Assembly: GCF_900177275.1 (NCBI RefSeq)
Contig: NZ_FXAG01000016.1
Coordinates: 1 to 64,000 of the forward strand
Direction: 5' to 3'
From: Pseudogulbenkiania subflava DSM 22618
GTDB lineage: Bacteria > Pseudomonadota > Gammaproteobacteria > Burkholderiales > Chromobacteriaceae
DNA length: 64,000 nucleotides
Below are positions 8,471-18,863 of this stretch, piece by piece. The notes below the pieces were generated by a model that did no database searches, was not told the DNA's origin, and saw only the letters and a list, made by a program, of their open reading frames with translations. Position 1 is the stretch's first letter. Each line of letters opens with the position of its first letter. Made by a program: the position numbers and the translations under genes.

Positions 8471-9412
8471 ATGATCCGTTTCCGCCAAGTCGAGGCCTTC
8501 CGCTGTCTGATGGCGACGGGCACCAGTGTCGGTGCCGCGCGTCGCATGCACATCACCCAGCCGGCGATCAGCCGGCTGATCGCCGATCTCGAGGCGGACC
8601 TGGGCTTTCGCCTGTTCAACCGCACCAAGGGGCGGCTCGAACCGACCATGGCGGCAGTACGCTTCTACCGTGCCGTGGAAGAAAACTTTCTCGGCCTGGA
8701 GCGGCTGAAGCAGGCCGCCGAGACCATCCGCCAGGAGGCCTCCGAAGGGCTGACCGTGACCTGTCAGCCGATACTGTCCACCGCACTGCTACCACCGATA
8801 CTGCGCGAATTCTTCAAGAGAAAACCGGGCATGCCGGTCAAGGTCGACACGGCCAACAGCCCCGAGATTCTGGTGCGGCTGCAGGACCTCAAGGTCGACA
8901 TCGCGGTGTGCCAGGCCTTTCCCCCCATTGCCGGCATCGAGACGGAGCCGCTGCTGGAGGGCAATGTGCTGTGCGCCATGCCGGCCGCGCACCCGCTGGC
9001 CAGGAAGGAGCTGATCACGCCGGAGGACCTGCACGAGCAGGAAGTCATCGGCTGGCTGTCCGAAGGCCCGCTGTCGCGCGGCATGGAGGAGGTCTACCTG
9101 CCCGATCCGGCCATCCGCCCGCGTTACACCATCCGCACCCATACCTCGCAAACCCGCTACGCCATGGTGGCCAACGGCTTCGGCATCTCGATCGTCGAGC
9201 CCTTCGCCGCCCCGATGTGGGAGCCGCACGGCGTGGTGGTGCGTCCGTTCCAGACCGACGCCCGCTTTCAGTACGTGCTGGCCTACCCGAGCACCGGCAT
9301 CCGCTCCGACATCGCCCACGAGTTCCGCGAAGCCGCGCTGGCGGTGGCACGCGAGCACGATTTCGGCATCGCGACCCGCCAGGATCTGGCACGCTCGACC
9401 GTACTGGCCTAA
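8471..9412 (+). CDS. LysR-family transcriptional regulator
   Basis: A 313-residue regulator with an N-terminal winged helix-turn-helix (FRQVEAFRCLMATGTSVGAARRMHITQPAISRLIADLE, residues about 4-42) and a LysR co-inducer-binding domain from about residue 90. The helix wording resembles the OccR/NocR opine-type subgroup, whose members sense amino-acid derivatives. Divergent transcription from dppA with operator-like dyads in between makes control of peptide uptake likely but unproven. The ribosome site is weak. It faces the fatty-acid synthase gene across a hairpin. Confidence 0.85.
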   Translation: MIRFRQVEAFRCLMATGTSVGAARRMHITQPAISRLIADLEADLGFRLFNRTKGRLEPTMAAVRFYRAVEENFLGLERLKQAAETIRQEASEGLTVTCQPILSTALLPPILREFFKRKPGMPVKVDTANSPEILVRLQDLKVDIAVCQAFPPIAGIETEPLLEGNVLCAMPAAHPLARKELITPEDLHEQEVIGWLSEGPLSRGMEEVYLPDPAIRPRYTIRTHTSQTRYAMVANGFGISIVEPFAAPMWEPHGVVVRPFQTDARFQYVLAYPSTGIRSDIAHEFREAALAVAREHDFGIATRQDLARSTVLA

Positions 9413-9422
9413 GCCCTACCCC

Positions 9423-9456
9423 GTTGGCCTCGTCCCCAATGAGGGTCGGGGCCAAC
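9423..9456. terminator. Hairpin between convergent lysR and KAS III genes
   Basis: GTTGGCC-TCG-T-CCC and GGG-T-CGG-GGCCAAC pair with one mismatch and one wobble around a five-base loop. There is no T-run, so termination would rely on stem strength or Rho; the position between two convergent genes supports the role. Confidence 0.45.
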
Positions 9457-9458
9457 AC

Positions 9459-10580
9459 TCAGTTCTTCCTCAGCACCACGCTGCCCACCGAATAACCGGC
9501 ACCAAACGAGCAAATCACCCCCATATCATTAGTTCCTAGCCGATCTTTATGTAAATGGAAAGCGATGATCGAGCCGGCAGAGCTGGTATTGGCGTAGCGG
9601 TCGAGGATGACTGGCGCCTCGTCAAGCGTGGCCTCTCGCCCCAGCACGCGGCGTGAGATCAGTTGGTTCATCGCCAGATTGGCTTGGTGCAGCCAAAAAC
9701 TGCGCACGTCATCCGGGCGAATCGCCAGTTGTTCCAGATGGGCCACGATATGCTCGCCGACCATCGGGCAGACTTCCTTGAACACCTTGCGCCCCTGCTG
9801 GATGAACAGCTTATCCGGCTGGCCGATGCCGCTCTCGTCGCAGCGGTTGAGGAAACCGAAGTTGTTGCGGATGTTGTTGGAGAAGGTCGTGGCCAAGCGC
9901 GTCCCCAGCACTTCGTAGACGTTGGCCGAAGCCGCCAGGTCGGCACGTTCCAGCAGCACCGCGGTGCAGGCATCGCCGAAGATGAAATGGCTGTCGCGGT
10001 CGCGGAAGTTGAGGTGGGCCGAGCAGATTTCCGGGTTCACCATCAGCACCGCGCGCGCCTGTCCGCACTGGATGGCATTGACCGCGCTGTGGATGCCGAA
10101 CGTCGCCGAGGAGCAGGCCACGTTCATGTCGAAGGCGTAGCCCTGGATGCCGAGCGCCTGCTGCACCTCGATCGCCAATGCCGGGTAGGGCCGCGGCAGG
10201 TTGGAACAGGCGGCGATCACCAGGTCCACATCTTCGGCCAACCTTCCCGCCTGGGCCAGCGCTTCGCGCGCGGCGGCGAGCGCCATCTCGGCCTGAAGCG
10301 ACAGGGCCTCGTTGTCCCGCTCGGGCAGGCACGGCGCCATGCGCGCCGGGTCGAGCACGCCCGCCGCGTCCATCAGGAAGCGCTGGCGGATGCCCGAGGC
10401 CTTCTCGATGAACTCGGCGCTCGACGCCGCCAGCGGCTCGACCTCGCCGGCAGCAATGGCCCCGGCCTGTTCGGCGTTGAAATGGGCGGCGTACTGGTTG
10501 AAGGCCGCGACCAGCTGTTCGTTGCCGACCGCATTGGGCGGGGTAAACAGGCCCGTGCCGCTAATGACCACCTTATGCAT
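9459..10580 (-). CDS. Beta-ketoacyl-ACP synthase III-like shunt enzyme
   Basis: Thiolase-fold condensing enzyme of 373 residues. The KAS III triad is intact: Cys156 in MNVACSSATFG, His298 in WLHQAN and Asn331 in YANTSSAGS. It is about 50 residues longer than housekeeping FabH and, from memory, resembles the P. aeruginosa PA3286 type that diverts beta-oxidation acyl-CoAs into fatty-acid synthesis. A PsrA-like operator lies 40 bases upstream, consistent with fatty-acid control. Not part of a fab cluster. The exact acyl substrate cannot be read from the sequence. Confidence 0.85.
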   Translation of the reverse strand: MHKVVISGTGLFTPPNAVGNEQLVAAFNQYAAHFNAEQAGAIAAGEVEPLAASSAEFIEKASGIRQRFLMDAAGVLDPARMAPCLPERDNEALSLQAEMALAAAREALAQAGRLAEDVDLVIAACSNLPRPYPALAIEVQQALGIQGYAFDMNVACSSATFGIHSAVNAIQCGQARAVLMVNPEICSAHLNFRDRDSHFIFGDACTAVLLERADLAASANVYEVLGTRLATTFSNNIRNNFGFLNRCDESGIGQPDKLFIQQGRKVFKEVCPMVGEHIVAHLEQLAIRPDDVRSFWLHQANLAMNQLISRRVLGREATLDEAPVILDRYANTSSAGSIIAFHLHKDRLGTNDMGVICSFGAGYSVGSVVLRKN

Positions 10581-10619
10581 TGCTCACTCCCTGCCGGCGG
10601 CAGTGGCCGGCACATCAAA

Positions 10620-10635
10620 TCAAACAAATGTTTGA
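10620..10635. promoter_or_regulatory. PsrA-like TetR-family operator upstream of KAS III gene
   Basis: TCAAACAAATGTTTGA is a perfect 7-2-7 inverted repeat and satisfies the published Pseudomonas PsrA pattern (G/C)AAAC-N2-4-GTTT(G/C). It lies 40 bases before the start codon of the condensing enzyme. Confidence 0.55.
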
Positions 10636-10780
10636 CTGATGATACACCAAGCGGCCACGGAACATTAAGAAACACATGCCAGCCACGCTAAAACCAAGTA
10701 AAATAGTCAAGTTATAGCCGGTGTCGACGAAACGGCTTCTGCCCGTGCCTCAATGCAGATGAACAAACTTGGCCGACCAG

Positions 10781-10814
10781 TAGTTGACTGAATTACTCGG
10801 AAATTAGGTATAAT
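10781..10814 (+). promoter_or_regulatory. iscR promoter with probable IscR type 1 site
   Basis: TTGACT (10784-10789) and TATAAT (10809-10814) form a promoter with a long 19-bp spacer. The stretch TTGACTGAATTACTCGG resembles the type 1 IscR operator (YYGACTRWWWYAGTCRR) and overlaps the -35, so holo-IscR would repress its own operon as in E. coli. Confidence 0.65.
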
Positions 10815-10846
10815 CCGGATAACCATCCCCAACGGAAACTGAGATC

Positions 10847-11329
10847 ATGCGTTTGACCACCAAGGGACGCTTCGCCGTCACCGCCATGCTGGATCTGGCC
10901 TTGCGCCATGGCAACGGCCCCGTCACGCTGGCGGGGATCAGCGAACGGCAGAGCATCTCGCTTTCCTACCTGGAACAGCTGTTCGGCAAGCTGCGCCGCG
11001 CCGAGTTGGTGGAAAGCGTGCGCGGTCCGGGCGGTGGCTACACCCTGGCCAAGAGCGCCGACCAGATTTCGGTGGCGGACATCATCACCGCCGTGGACGA
11101 GCCGGTGGACGCCACCCAGTGCGGCGGCCGCGAGAACTGTCATGACAACCACCGCTGCATGACCCACGACTTGTGGACCAACCTCAACGCCACCATTTTC
11201 GATTACCTGTCCAAGGTGACGCTGTTCAGCCTGGTGGCCGAGCAGCACGCCAAGGATTCGAACGTCATGCAGGACAAGCGCGAAGCCACGCCACAGCGGG
11301 CTCGCGTCACGCCGACCGGCGCCATGTGA
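10847..11329 (+). CDS. iscR: Fe-S cluster-sensing Rrf2 regulator IscR
   Basis: Transcription factor of 160 residues that represses the isc operon when it carries a [2Fe-2S] cluster. The N-terminal winged helix ([20 protein letters not shown]) is close to E. coli IscR and the ligands Cys92, Cys98, Cys104 and His107 sit at the same positions as in E. coli. First gene of the isc operon, preceded by its own type 1-like operator; iscS follows after 29 bases. Confidence 0.96.
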   Translation: MRLTTKGRFAVTAMLDLALRHGNGPVTLAGISERQSISLSYLEQLFGKLRRAELVESVRGPGGGYTLAKSADQISVADIITAVDEPVDATQCGGRENCHDNHRCMTHDLWTNLNATIFDYLSKVTLFSLVAEQHAKDSNVMQDKREATPQRARVTPTGAM

Positions 11330-11358
11330 ACCGGACGCCTTTTGTGGAGATATTAAGA

Positions 11359-12576
11359 ATGAGTCAGCTCAAGCTTCCGATCTACCTCGACTATTCCGCC
11401 ACCACGCCGGTCGACCCGCGCGTGGCGGAACAGATGGTGGTCTACCTGACCGAGAAATTCGGCAACCCGGCGTCGCGCAGCCACAGCTTCGGCTGGGAGG
11501 CGGAAGCCGCGGTGGAACAAGCCCGTGCTGACGTGGCCGCGCTGGTGAACTGCGACCCCAAGGAAATCATCTGGACCTCCGGCGCCACCGAGTCCGACAA
11601 CCTGGCGATCAAGGGTGCCGCCCAGTTCTACAAGAGCAAGGGCAAGCACATCATCACCGTCAAGACCGAACACAAGGCCGTGCTCGACACCTGTCGCGAA
11701 CTGGAGCGCCAGGGCTTCGAGGTGACCTACCTCGGCGTCAAGGACAACGGCCTGATCGACCTCGACGACTTCAAGGCGGCGCTGCGCCCGGACACCATTC
11801 TGGTATCCGTGATGTACGTCAATAACGAGATCGGCGTAATCCAGGATATTCCACAGATCGGCGAGATCTGCCGCGAGAAAGGCATCGTGTTCCACGTCGA
11901 CGCCGCCCAGGCCACCGGCAAGGTCGATATCGATCTGAACAAGCTCAAGGTCGACCTGATGAGCTTCTCCGCTCACAAGACCTATGGCCCGAAAGGCATC
12001 GGCGCGCTGTACGTGCGCCGCAAGCCGCGCGTACGCCTGGAAGCGCAGATGCACGGCGGCGGCCACGAGCGCGGTTTCCGCTCCGGCACGCTGGCGCCGC
12101 ATCAGATCGTCGGCATGGGCCAGGCGTTCCGCATCGCCCGTGAAGAGATGGCGACCGAGAACGAGCGCATCCGCATGCTGCGCGACCGCCTGTGGAACGG
12201 CATCAAGGACATGGAAGAGGTGTACATCAACGGCGACATCGACGCCCGCGTGCCGCACAACCTCAACGTCAGCTTCAACTTCGTCGAAGGCGAGTCGCTA
12301 ATCATGGCGGTGAAGGACCTGGCGGTATCGTCCGGCTCGGCCTGCACCTCGGCCAGCCTGGAGCCGTCTTACGTGCTGCGCGCGCTGGGCCGCAACGACG
12401 AACTGGCGCACAGCTCGATCCGCTTCACCATCGGCCGCTTCACCACCGAGGAAGAGATCGACTACACCATCCAGCTGATGCGCGAGAAGATCGGCAAGCT
12501 GCGCGAACTGTCCCCGCTGTGGGAAATGTTCAAGGACGGCGTCGACCTCAACAGCATCGAGTGGGCCGCCCACTAA
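11359..12576 (+). CDS. iscS: Cysteine desulfurase IscS
   Basis: PLP enzyme of 405 residues that takes sulfur from cysteine for Fe-S clusters and tRNA thiolation. It begins [17 protein letters not shown]; the PLP lysine is Lys207 in [10 protein letters not shown] and the catalytic loop cysteine is Cys329 in [21 protein letters not shown]. The ATG at 11359 matches the family start; the frame stays open upstream but that part overlaps iscR. Its TAA stop is exactly the left target duplication of a MITE-like element that separates it from iscU. Confidence 0.97.
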   Translation: MSQLKLPIYLDYSATTPVDPRVAEQMVVYLTEKFGNPASRSHSFGWEAEAAVEQARADVAALVNCDPKEIIWTSGATESDNLAIKGAAQFYKSKGKHIITVKTEHKAVLDTCRELERQGFEVTYLGVKDNGLIDLDDFKAALRPDTILVSVMYVNNEIGVIQDIPQIGEICREKGIVFHVDAAQATGKVDIDLNKLKVDLMSFSAHKTYGPKGIGALYVRRKPRVRLEAQMHGGGHERGFRSGTLAPHQIVGMGQAFRIAREEMATENERIRMLRDRLWNGIKDMEEVYINGDIDARVPHNLNVSFNFVEGESLIMAVKDLAVSSGSACTSASLEPSYVLRALGRNDELAHSSIRFTIGRFTTEEEIDYTIQLMREKIGKLRELSPLWEMFKDGVDLNSIEWAAH

Positions 12577-12747
12577 GAACCTGTTCACGATCAGTCGCGA
12601 GCAGCCCTCAGCGGGGTGAAGAGCAGCGCAGGAACCGGAATGTACTGGAGTACATGAGGATTCCTGATCGCTGAACCAATCTGAAGATTGGCACGCAGAG
12701 CACATGAGCCCCGATCAGGGATGCGCAGCAAGATCGGGAACGGGTTC
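12577..12747 (+). mobile_element. MITE-like inverted-repeat element, copy 1 (iscS-iscU)
   Basis: A 171-bp element with terminal inverted repeats GAACCTGTTCACGAT (left) and ATCGGGAACGGGTTC (right). TAA flanks both ends, the left one being the iscS stop codon. The interior contains a GTAC-TGGA-GTAC hairpin and the family blocks TCAGCGGGGTGAAGAGCAGC and GAGCCCCGATCAGGGATGCG. No coding capacity. It splits the isc operon between iscS and iscU. Confidence 0.85.
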
Positions 12748-12802
12748 TAAACCAGATTACCGGCGGGAGGCAGCCCCTCCCGCACGCAAGGAGAACTACA
12801 CC

Positions 12803-13186
12803 ATGGCATACAGTGAACAGGTCCTGGACCATTACGAGAACCCGCGCAACGTCGGCTCCTTCGACAAGGGCGACGACAGCGTCGGCACCGGCATGGTCGG
12901 CGCCCCGGCCTGTGGCGACGTGATGAAGCTGCAGATCAAGGTCAACGAGAACGGCGTGATCGAAGACGCCAAGTTCAAGACCTACGGCTGCGGCTCGGCC
13001 ATCGCCTCGTCCTCGCTGGTGACCGAGTGGGTCAAGGGCAAGACGCTGGACGAAGCCATGTCGATCAAGAACACCGAGATCGCCGAAGAGCTGGCGCTGC
13101 CCCCGGTGAAGATCCACTGCTCCATCCTGGCCGAAGACGCCATCAAGGCAGCAGTGAGCGACTACAAACAGAAACACGGCAAGTAA
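12803..13186 (+). CDS. iscU: Fe-S cluster scaffold protein IscU
   Basis: Scaffold of 127 residues on which IscS-derived sulfur and iron form clusters. The ligands Asp39, Cys37, Cys63, His105 and Cys106 are present, as is the LPPVK motif (99-103) recognised by the HscA chaperone. ATG 12803 has AAGGAG at ideal spacing and matches the family N-terminus. It sits downstream of the MITE-like insertion, so its message must read through that hairpin-rich element or be expressed from within it. Confidence 0.97.
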   Translation: MAYSEQVLDHYENPRNVGSFDKGDDSVGTGMVGAPACGDVMKLQIKVNENGVIEDAKFKTYGCGSAIASSSLVTEWVKGKTLDEAMSIKNTEIAEELALPPVKIHCSILAEDAIKAAVSDYKQKHGK

Positions 13187-13234
13187 GCGGATGGCAGGCG
13201 CCGCCTGCCCTCTGCCCCATCGGCAGGAACGACT

Positions 13235-13558
13235 ATGGCAATCACTCTTTCCGAAAGCGCGGCCGACCACGTCCGCAACTTCATCGCCAAGCGCGGCAAG
13301 GGCCTGGGCATCCGCCTCGGCGTGAAAACCTCGGGCTGCTCGGGCATGGCCTACAAGCTGGAATTCGTCGACGTCGCCAGCGACGAGGACATGACCTTCG
13401 AGAGCCACGGCGTGACGGTGTTCACCGACGCCAAGAGCCTGGCCTACCTCGACGGCACCGAGCTCGACTACACCAAGGAAGGCCTCAACGAAGGCTTCAA
13501 GTTCAACAACCCGAACGTCAAGAACGAGTGCGGTTGCGGCGAGAGCTTCAACGTCTGA
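13235..13558 (+). CDS. iscA: A-type iron-sulfur carrier IscA
   Basis: A-type carrier of 107 residues that passes Fe-S clusters to target proteins. The three invariant cysteines are Cys35 (in [10 protein letters not shown]) and Cys99/Cys101 (in ECGCGESF). Order and spacing in the isc operon are standard. A hairpin with a short T-run follows before hscB. Confidence 0.97.
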   Translation: MAITLSESAADHVRNFIAKRGKGLGIRLGVKTSGCSGMAYKLEFVDVASDEDMTFESHGVTVFTDAKSLAYLDGTELDYTKEGLNEGFKFNNPNVKNECGCGESFNV

Positions 13559-13583
13559 GTCACCTTGAGAGCCATGCTGCCGG

Positions 13584-13606
13584 AACCGACCTTCGTGGTC
13601 GGTTTT
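13584..13606 (+). terminator. Attenuator-like hairpin between iscA and hscB
   Basis: AACCGACC and GGTCGGTT form a perfect 8-bp stem with loop TTCGT, followed by TTGTCTG. It looks like a leaky intrinsic terminator inside the isc operon and would lower hscBA-fdx relative to iscRSUA. Confidence 0.5.
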
Positions 13607-13639
13607 GTCTGAAAAGCAGGGCGCTGTTTGCGAGATGCC

Positions 13640-14173
13640 ATGAACTTCGACTTCAAGCAGGACCATTTCAGCCTGTTCGGGCTGCCGCGCCGCTTCGCGC
13701 TGGACGCGGGCCAGCTGGATAGCGCCTGGCGCACCGTGGCAGCGCAGGTCCATCCCGACCGTTACGCCAGCGCAGGGGACGCCGAGAAGCGCGCCGCCCT
13801 GATGATGGCGACCCACGCCAATGAAGCCTACCGCACCCTGAAATCGCCGCTGGCGCGCGCGCGCTATCTGCTGCAGCTGGCCGGCGTCGACACCCAGGAA
13901 GACACCAATACCAGCATGCCGGCCGATTTCCTGATGGCGCAGATGGAATGGCGCGAAGCGATCGGCGAGGCCAAGGACGAGCACGACGTGGCCGCACTGG
14001 AGAAGCTGGCGCGGGACCTGCAACGCGACGCTGCAGCCCTGCAGCAGCACCTCGGCGTGGCGCTGGACGACGCCGGCGATCTGGACGGCGCCGCCGTCCT
14101 GGTTAGAAAATTGCGCTTTCTGGAAAAACTCGAACAGGAAATCGGCGACGCCATCGAAAGCCTGCTGTTCTGA
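13640..14173 (+). CDS. hscB: Co-chaperone HscB
   Basis: J-domain co-chaperone of 177 residues that delivers IscU to HscA and stimulates its ATPase. The HPD tripeptide is in VHPDRYA (residues about 37-39) and the C-terminal helical domain that binds IscU follows. ATG 13640 is chosen because the family begins at MNFDFKQDHFSLFGLP; a TTG four codons upstream is less likely. A 45-base gap leads to hscA. Confidence 0.94.
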   Translation: MNFDFKQDHFSLFGLPRRFALDAGQLDSAWRTVAAQVHPDRYASAGDAEKRAALMMATHANEAYRTLKSPLARARYLLQLAGVDTQEDTNTSMPADFLMAQMEWREAIGEAKDEHDVAALEKLARDLQRDAAALQQHLGVALDDAGDLDGAAVLVRKLRFLEKLEQEIGDAIESLLF

Positions 14174-14218
14174 CCCCACAGGTTGGCCGAAGCCGCCTCT
14201 ACAACACGATTGACCACC

Positions 14219-16078
<1,860 letters not shown>

Positions 16079-16087
16079 GGATCACCC

Positions 16088-16429
16088 ATGCCAAGAATCA
16101 TCGTGCTGCCCCACGTCGAACTGTGCCCGGAAGGCGCCGTGATCGAGGATGCCGAGAGCGGCAAGAGCATCTGCGACGTGCTGCTCGAAAACCACATCGA
16201 AATCGAGCACGCCTGCGAAATGTCCTGTGCCTGCACCACCTGCCACGTGGTGGTGCGCGAGGGCATGGGGTCGCTGAACGAGGCCGACGAGCTGGAAGAA
16301 GACATGCTGGACAAGGCGTGGGGGCTGGAAGCCAACTCGCGCCTGTCGTGCCAGGCCATCGTCAGCGACGAGGACCTGGTGGTGGAGATTCCGCGCTATA
16401 CCATCAACCTCGCCCGCGAGAACCACTGA
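16088..16429 (+). CDS. fdx: Isc-type [2Fe-2S] ferredoxin
   Basis: Adrenodoxin-type ferredoxin of 113 residues that supplies electrons for cluster assembly. Ligands are Cys43, Cys49, Cys52 (in ACEMSCACTTCHV) and Cys88 (in SRLSCQAIV). The TGA stop is the left TNA target duplication of a MITE-like element that separates fdx from iscX. Confidence 0.96.
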   Translation: MPRIIVLPHVELCPEGAVIEDAESGKSICDVLLENHIEIEHACEMSCACTTCHVVVREGMGSLNEADELEEDMLDKAWGLEANSRLSCQAIVSDEDLVVEIPRYTINLARENH

Positions 16430-16572
16430 GAGCTTGTGAATAAATCTGCTGCGCGTCCCTGATCGGGGCTCATGCGCTGCGCGAAATCCTCATGTACTAC
16501 TTGTACATTCCGGTTTCTGTGCTGCTCTTCACCCCGCTGAGGGGCGCTCGCTACGATTTCTTTTACAAGCTC
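16430..16572 (-). mobile_element. MITE-like inverted-repeat element, copy 2 (fdx-iscX)
   Basis: A 143-bp element with ends GAGCTTGTGAATAAATC and GATTTCTTTTACAAGCTC, flanked by TGA on both sides; the left TGA is the fdx stop. The interior is the reverse complement of copy 1 blocks (CCCTGATCGGGGCTCATGCG, GCTGCTCTTCACCCCGCTGA), so it is the same family in the opposite orientation but with a different terminal subtype. Confidence 0.85.
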
Positions 16573-16588
16573 TGAGGAGAGCCGAACC

Positions 16589-16783
16589 ATGAAATGGACC
16601 GACATCCACGACATCGCCATCGAACTGGCCGACACCCACCCGGAAGTCGACCCGACCGCGATCCGCTTCACCGACCTGCACAACTGGGTGGTGGAGCTGC
16701 CTGAATTCGACGACGACCACCAACGCGGCGGCGAGAAGGTGCTGGAAGCGATCCAGCAAGCCTGGATCGACGAAGTGGCCTGA
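16589..16783 (+). CDS. iscX: Fe-S assembly protein IscX
   Basis: Small acidic protein of 64 residues (YfhJ family) that binds IscS and iron and modulates cluster assembly rate. MKWTDIHDIAIELADTHPEVDP and the C-terminal AIQQAWIDEVA are highly typical. A GAGGAGAG ribosome site precedes it. It lies between two MITE-like elements; its TGA stop is the left duplication of the second. Last gene of the isc operon. Confidence 0.95.
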   Translation: MKWTDIHDIAIELADTHPEVDPTAIRFTDLHNWVVELPEFDDDHQRGGEKVLEAIQQAWIDEVA

Positions 16784-16906
16784 GAGCTTGTGAATAAATC
16801 TGCTGCGCGCCCCGATCCCGTTCCTGCGATGCTCGCCGTACCATTTGTACGGCTGTGCTTCTCGAACCGGCCTGGGGGCGCTCACGACGATTTCTTGCAC
16901 AAGCTT
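16784..16906 (-). mobile_element. MITE-like inverted-repeat element, copy 3 (after iscX)
   Basis: A 123-bp element with ends GAGCTTGTGAATAAATC and GATTTCTTGCACAAGCTT. It is flanked by TGA (the iscX stop) and TAA, a probable decayed 3-bp duplication. The interior is shorter and more diverged than copies 1 and 2, with a CCGTACCATTTGTACGG hairpin in place of the usual one. Confidence 0.75.
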
Positions 16907-16916
16907 TAACTCCCGG

Positions 16917-16948
16917 AACGCCCTGCCTTGCCGCTGGGCGTTTTTGTT
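16917..16948 (+). terminator. Intrinsic terminator of the isc operon
   Basis: AACGCCC and GGGCGTT pair around a 12-base loop and run into TTTTTGTTT, right after the third MITE-like element. Confidence 0.75.
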
Positions 16949-16987
16949 TCCACAATGAGGAGTGCTCCCGTCATGAAAGAGAACCCC

Positions 16988-17626
16988 ATGTTCACCCTGG
17001 TCATCGGCAACAAGAATTCCTCGTCCTGGTCGCTGCGCCCCTGGCTGGTGCTGAAGATGCTGGACGAGCCGTTCAACGAACAGCTGATTCCCTTGTTTCA
17101 GCCCGATACCCAGAGCCGCATCCTGGCCGCCAACCCGGCCGGCAAGGTACCGGTGCTGCTGGACAGCAAGATCAGGGTGTGGGATTCGCTGGCGATCTGC
17201 GAATACCTGGCCGAATGCTTTCCGGCAGCTCGTCTGTGGCCGGAGGACATGGCCGAACGCGCGCTGGCCCGCTCGGTCGCCGCCGAGATGCACTCCGGCT
17301 TCGCCGCGCTGCGCCAGCACCTGCCGATGGATATCGTCTCGCGCCACAGCGGTTTCGCCGTGCCCGAGGCGGCGGCGGCCGACATCCGCCGTATCGTCGA
17401 AATGTGGGAGGAGCTGCTGCACCATCACCAGGACAACGGGCCGTTCCTGTTCGGCCATTTCACTATTGCCGACGCCATGTACGCGCCGGTGGTGGCGCGC
17501 TTCGTCAGCTACGACGTGGAGCTGCCGCCGCGCTCCCAAGCCTACGCCGACCATATCCTGGAGCTGCCGGCGATGCAGCAATGGTACGACGACGCCGAAG
17601 CGGAAGTGGGAACACCGCTCGTCTGA
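16988..17626 (+). CDS. Glutathione S-transferase family protein
   Basis: A 212-residue GST with thioredoxin-like N-domain (MFTLVIGNKNSSSWSLRPWL, ANPAGKVPVLLD, DSLAICEYLAE) and all-helical C-domain (PFLFGHFTIADAMYAP). The serine-rich loop NSSSWS is where the catalytic residue sits in this subgroup. ATG 16988 fits the family N-terminus; ATG 16973, with AGGAG upstream, would add five residues. Single gene behind the isc terminator; substrate unknown. Confidence 0.88.
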   Translation: MFTLVIGNKNSSSWSLRPWLVLKMLDEPFNEQLIPLFQPDTQSRILAANPAGKVPVLLDSKIRVWDSLAICEYLAECFPAARLWPEDMAERALARSVAAEMHSGFAALRQHLPMDIVSRHSGFAVPEAAAADIRRIVEMWEELLHHHQDNGPFLFGHFTIADAMYAPVVARFVSYDVELPPRSQAYADHILELPAMQQWYDDAEAEVGTPLV

Positions 17627-17733
17627 CCCGCCCATGCGCCGTCCCCGGGACCTCGACGCCAGCGGTACCCGGCCGTGACCGGACGCCTCGCAGGCTCTAG
17701 AATGGCGCGTGTTTGCCTGACGGAACGCGCGCC

Positions 17734-18363
17734 ATGAGCCCAGCCCTACCTCCCCCCCCTTTCATCATCGGCATTGCCGGCGGCAGCGGCAGCGGCAAGA
17801 GCACCGTGACGCGCCGCCTGGTCGAGGCCATCGGTCCCGAGCACGTGGCGCTGCTGGTGCAGGACAACTACTACCGCGACCAGCCGCAGCTATCGGCAGC
17901 GCAGCGCAGCCAGACTAACTACGACCATCCTGACGCGTTCGACTGGGCGCTGCTGCGCGAGCATCTCGCCGCGCTGGACCAAGGCCGCCCGGTCGCCATG
18001 CCGCACTACGATTTCGCCACCCATCGCCGCGCCGACCACAGCCAGACCGTCGCCGCGGCGCCGGTGATCGTGCTGGAGGGCATCCTGGCCTTGCACGATG
18101 CTGCACTACGCGAGCGCATGGCGCTCAAGCTATTCGTCGATACCGACGGCGACATCCGTTTCATCCGCCGCCTGGAACGTGACATCGCCGAGCGCGGTCG
18201 AACCCTGCAGCAAGTCGTCGCACAGTACCTGGCCACGGTGCGGCCGATGCACCAGCAGTTCGTCGAGCCCACCCGGCGCTTTGCCGACGTGATCCTGCCG
18301 CACGGTGCCAACGACCCGGCGCTCGAGCTGGTCGCCGCGCGGGTCGCCGCCGCGCGACGCTGA
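17734..18363 (+). CDS. udk: Uridine kinase
   Basis: Phosphorylates uridine and cytidine in pyrimidine salvage. The 209-residue protein has a P-loop GGSGSGKST at about residues 16-24, the uridine-binding DNYYRD and YDHPDAFDW motifs, and the VLEGILAL stretch. I use ATG 17734; an in-frame TTG seven codons earlier is less likely. Followed closely by a small lipoprotein gene. Confidence 0.93.
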   Translation: MSPALPPPPFIIGIAGGSGSGKSTVTRRLVEAIGPEHVALLVQDNYYRDQPQLSAAQRSQTNYDHPDAFDWALLREHLAALDQGRPVAMPHYDFATHRRADHSQTVAAAPVIVLEGILALHDAALRERMALKLFVDTDGDIRFIRRLERDIAERGRTLQQVVAQYLATVRPMHQQFVEPTRRFADVILPHGANDPALELVAARVAAARR

Positions 18364-18395
18364 GCCTCCACGGCTTCCGGATTCTGGAGAAAGCG

Positions 18396-18803
18396 ATGCC
18401 CCGTTTCCTGTTGCTTGCGCTGACGGTCCTGCTCGCCGGTTGCGCCACGCTCAACGAGCAGGAGTGCCGCAGCAAGCCCGCCGCCCGGCTCGGTCTGGAA
18501 GACGGCCGCCAGGGCTACGGGCTGTGGCGGCTGGACAAGCACGTCGAGGCCTGCGCCCGCTTCGGCCTCGGCATCGACCGCCAGGCCTATCTGGCGGCAC
18601 GCGAGCAAGGCTTGCGCGAGTACTGCACGCCGGACAATGGCGAGCGCGTCGGCCGCCGCGGCGAGCGCTACGAGAACGTCTGCCCGGCGGACTTGGAAGC
18701 CCCCTTCCTCAAGCGCTACTACCCGGCCTACCTGGAGTACCGGCTGGATTACCGCGACGATTTCTGGCCGGGCTTCCCCTGGCACCGCCATCCGCGCTGG
18801 TGA
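18396..18803 (+). CDS. DUF2799-type lipoprotein
   Basis: A 135-residue small lipoprotein: hydrophobic leader MPRFLLLALTVLLAGC with lipobox LAGC (Cys16). The mature part is rich in Arg, Tyr and Asp, with LGLEDGRQGYGLWRLDKHVEACARFG and YCTPDNGERVGRRGERYENVCP, which match my recollection of DUF2799. Two or more cysteine pairs may form disulfides in the periplasm. Function unknown; no obvious link to udk beyond proximity. Confidence 0.75.
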   Translation: MPRFLLLALTVLLAGCATLNEQECRSKPAARLGLEDGRQGYGLWRLDKHVEACARFGLGIDRQAYLAAREQGLREYCTPDNGERVGRRGERYENVCPADLEAPFLKRYYPAYLEYRLDYRDDFWPGFPWHRHPRW

Positions 18804-18863
18804 GACCCGCCGGCCTGGCCATCATCGTGTTGGCGCCATGCCCGTGACGCGCCGCCGCCTGGC

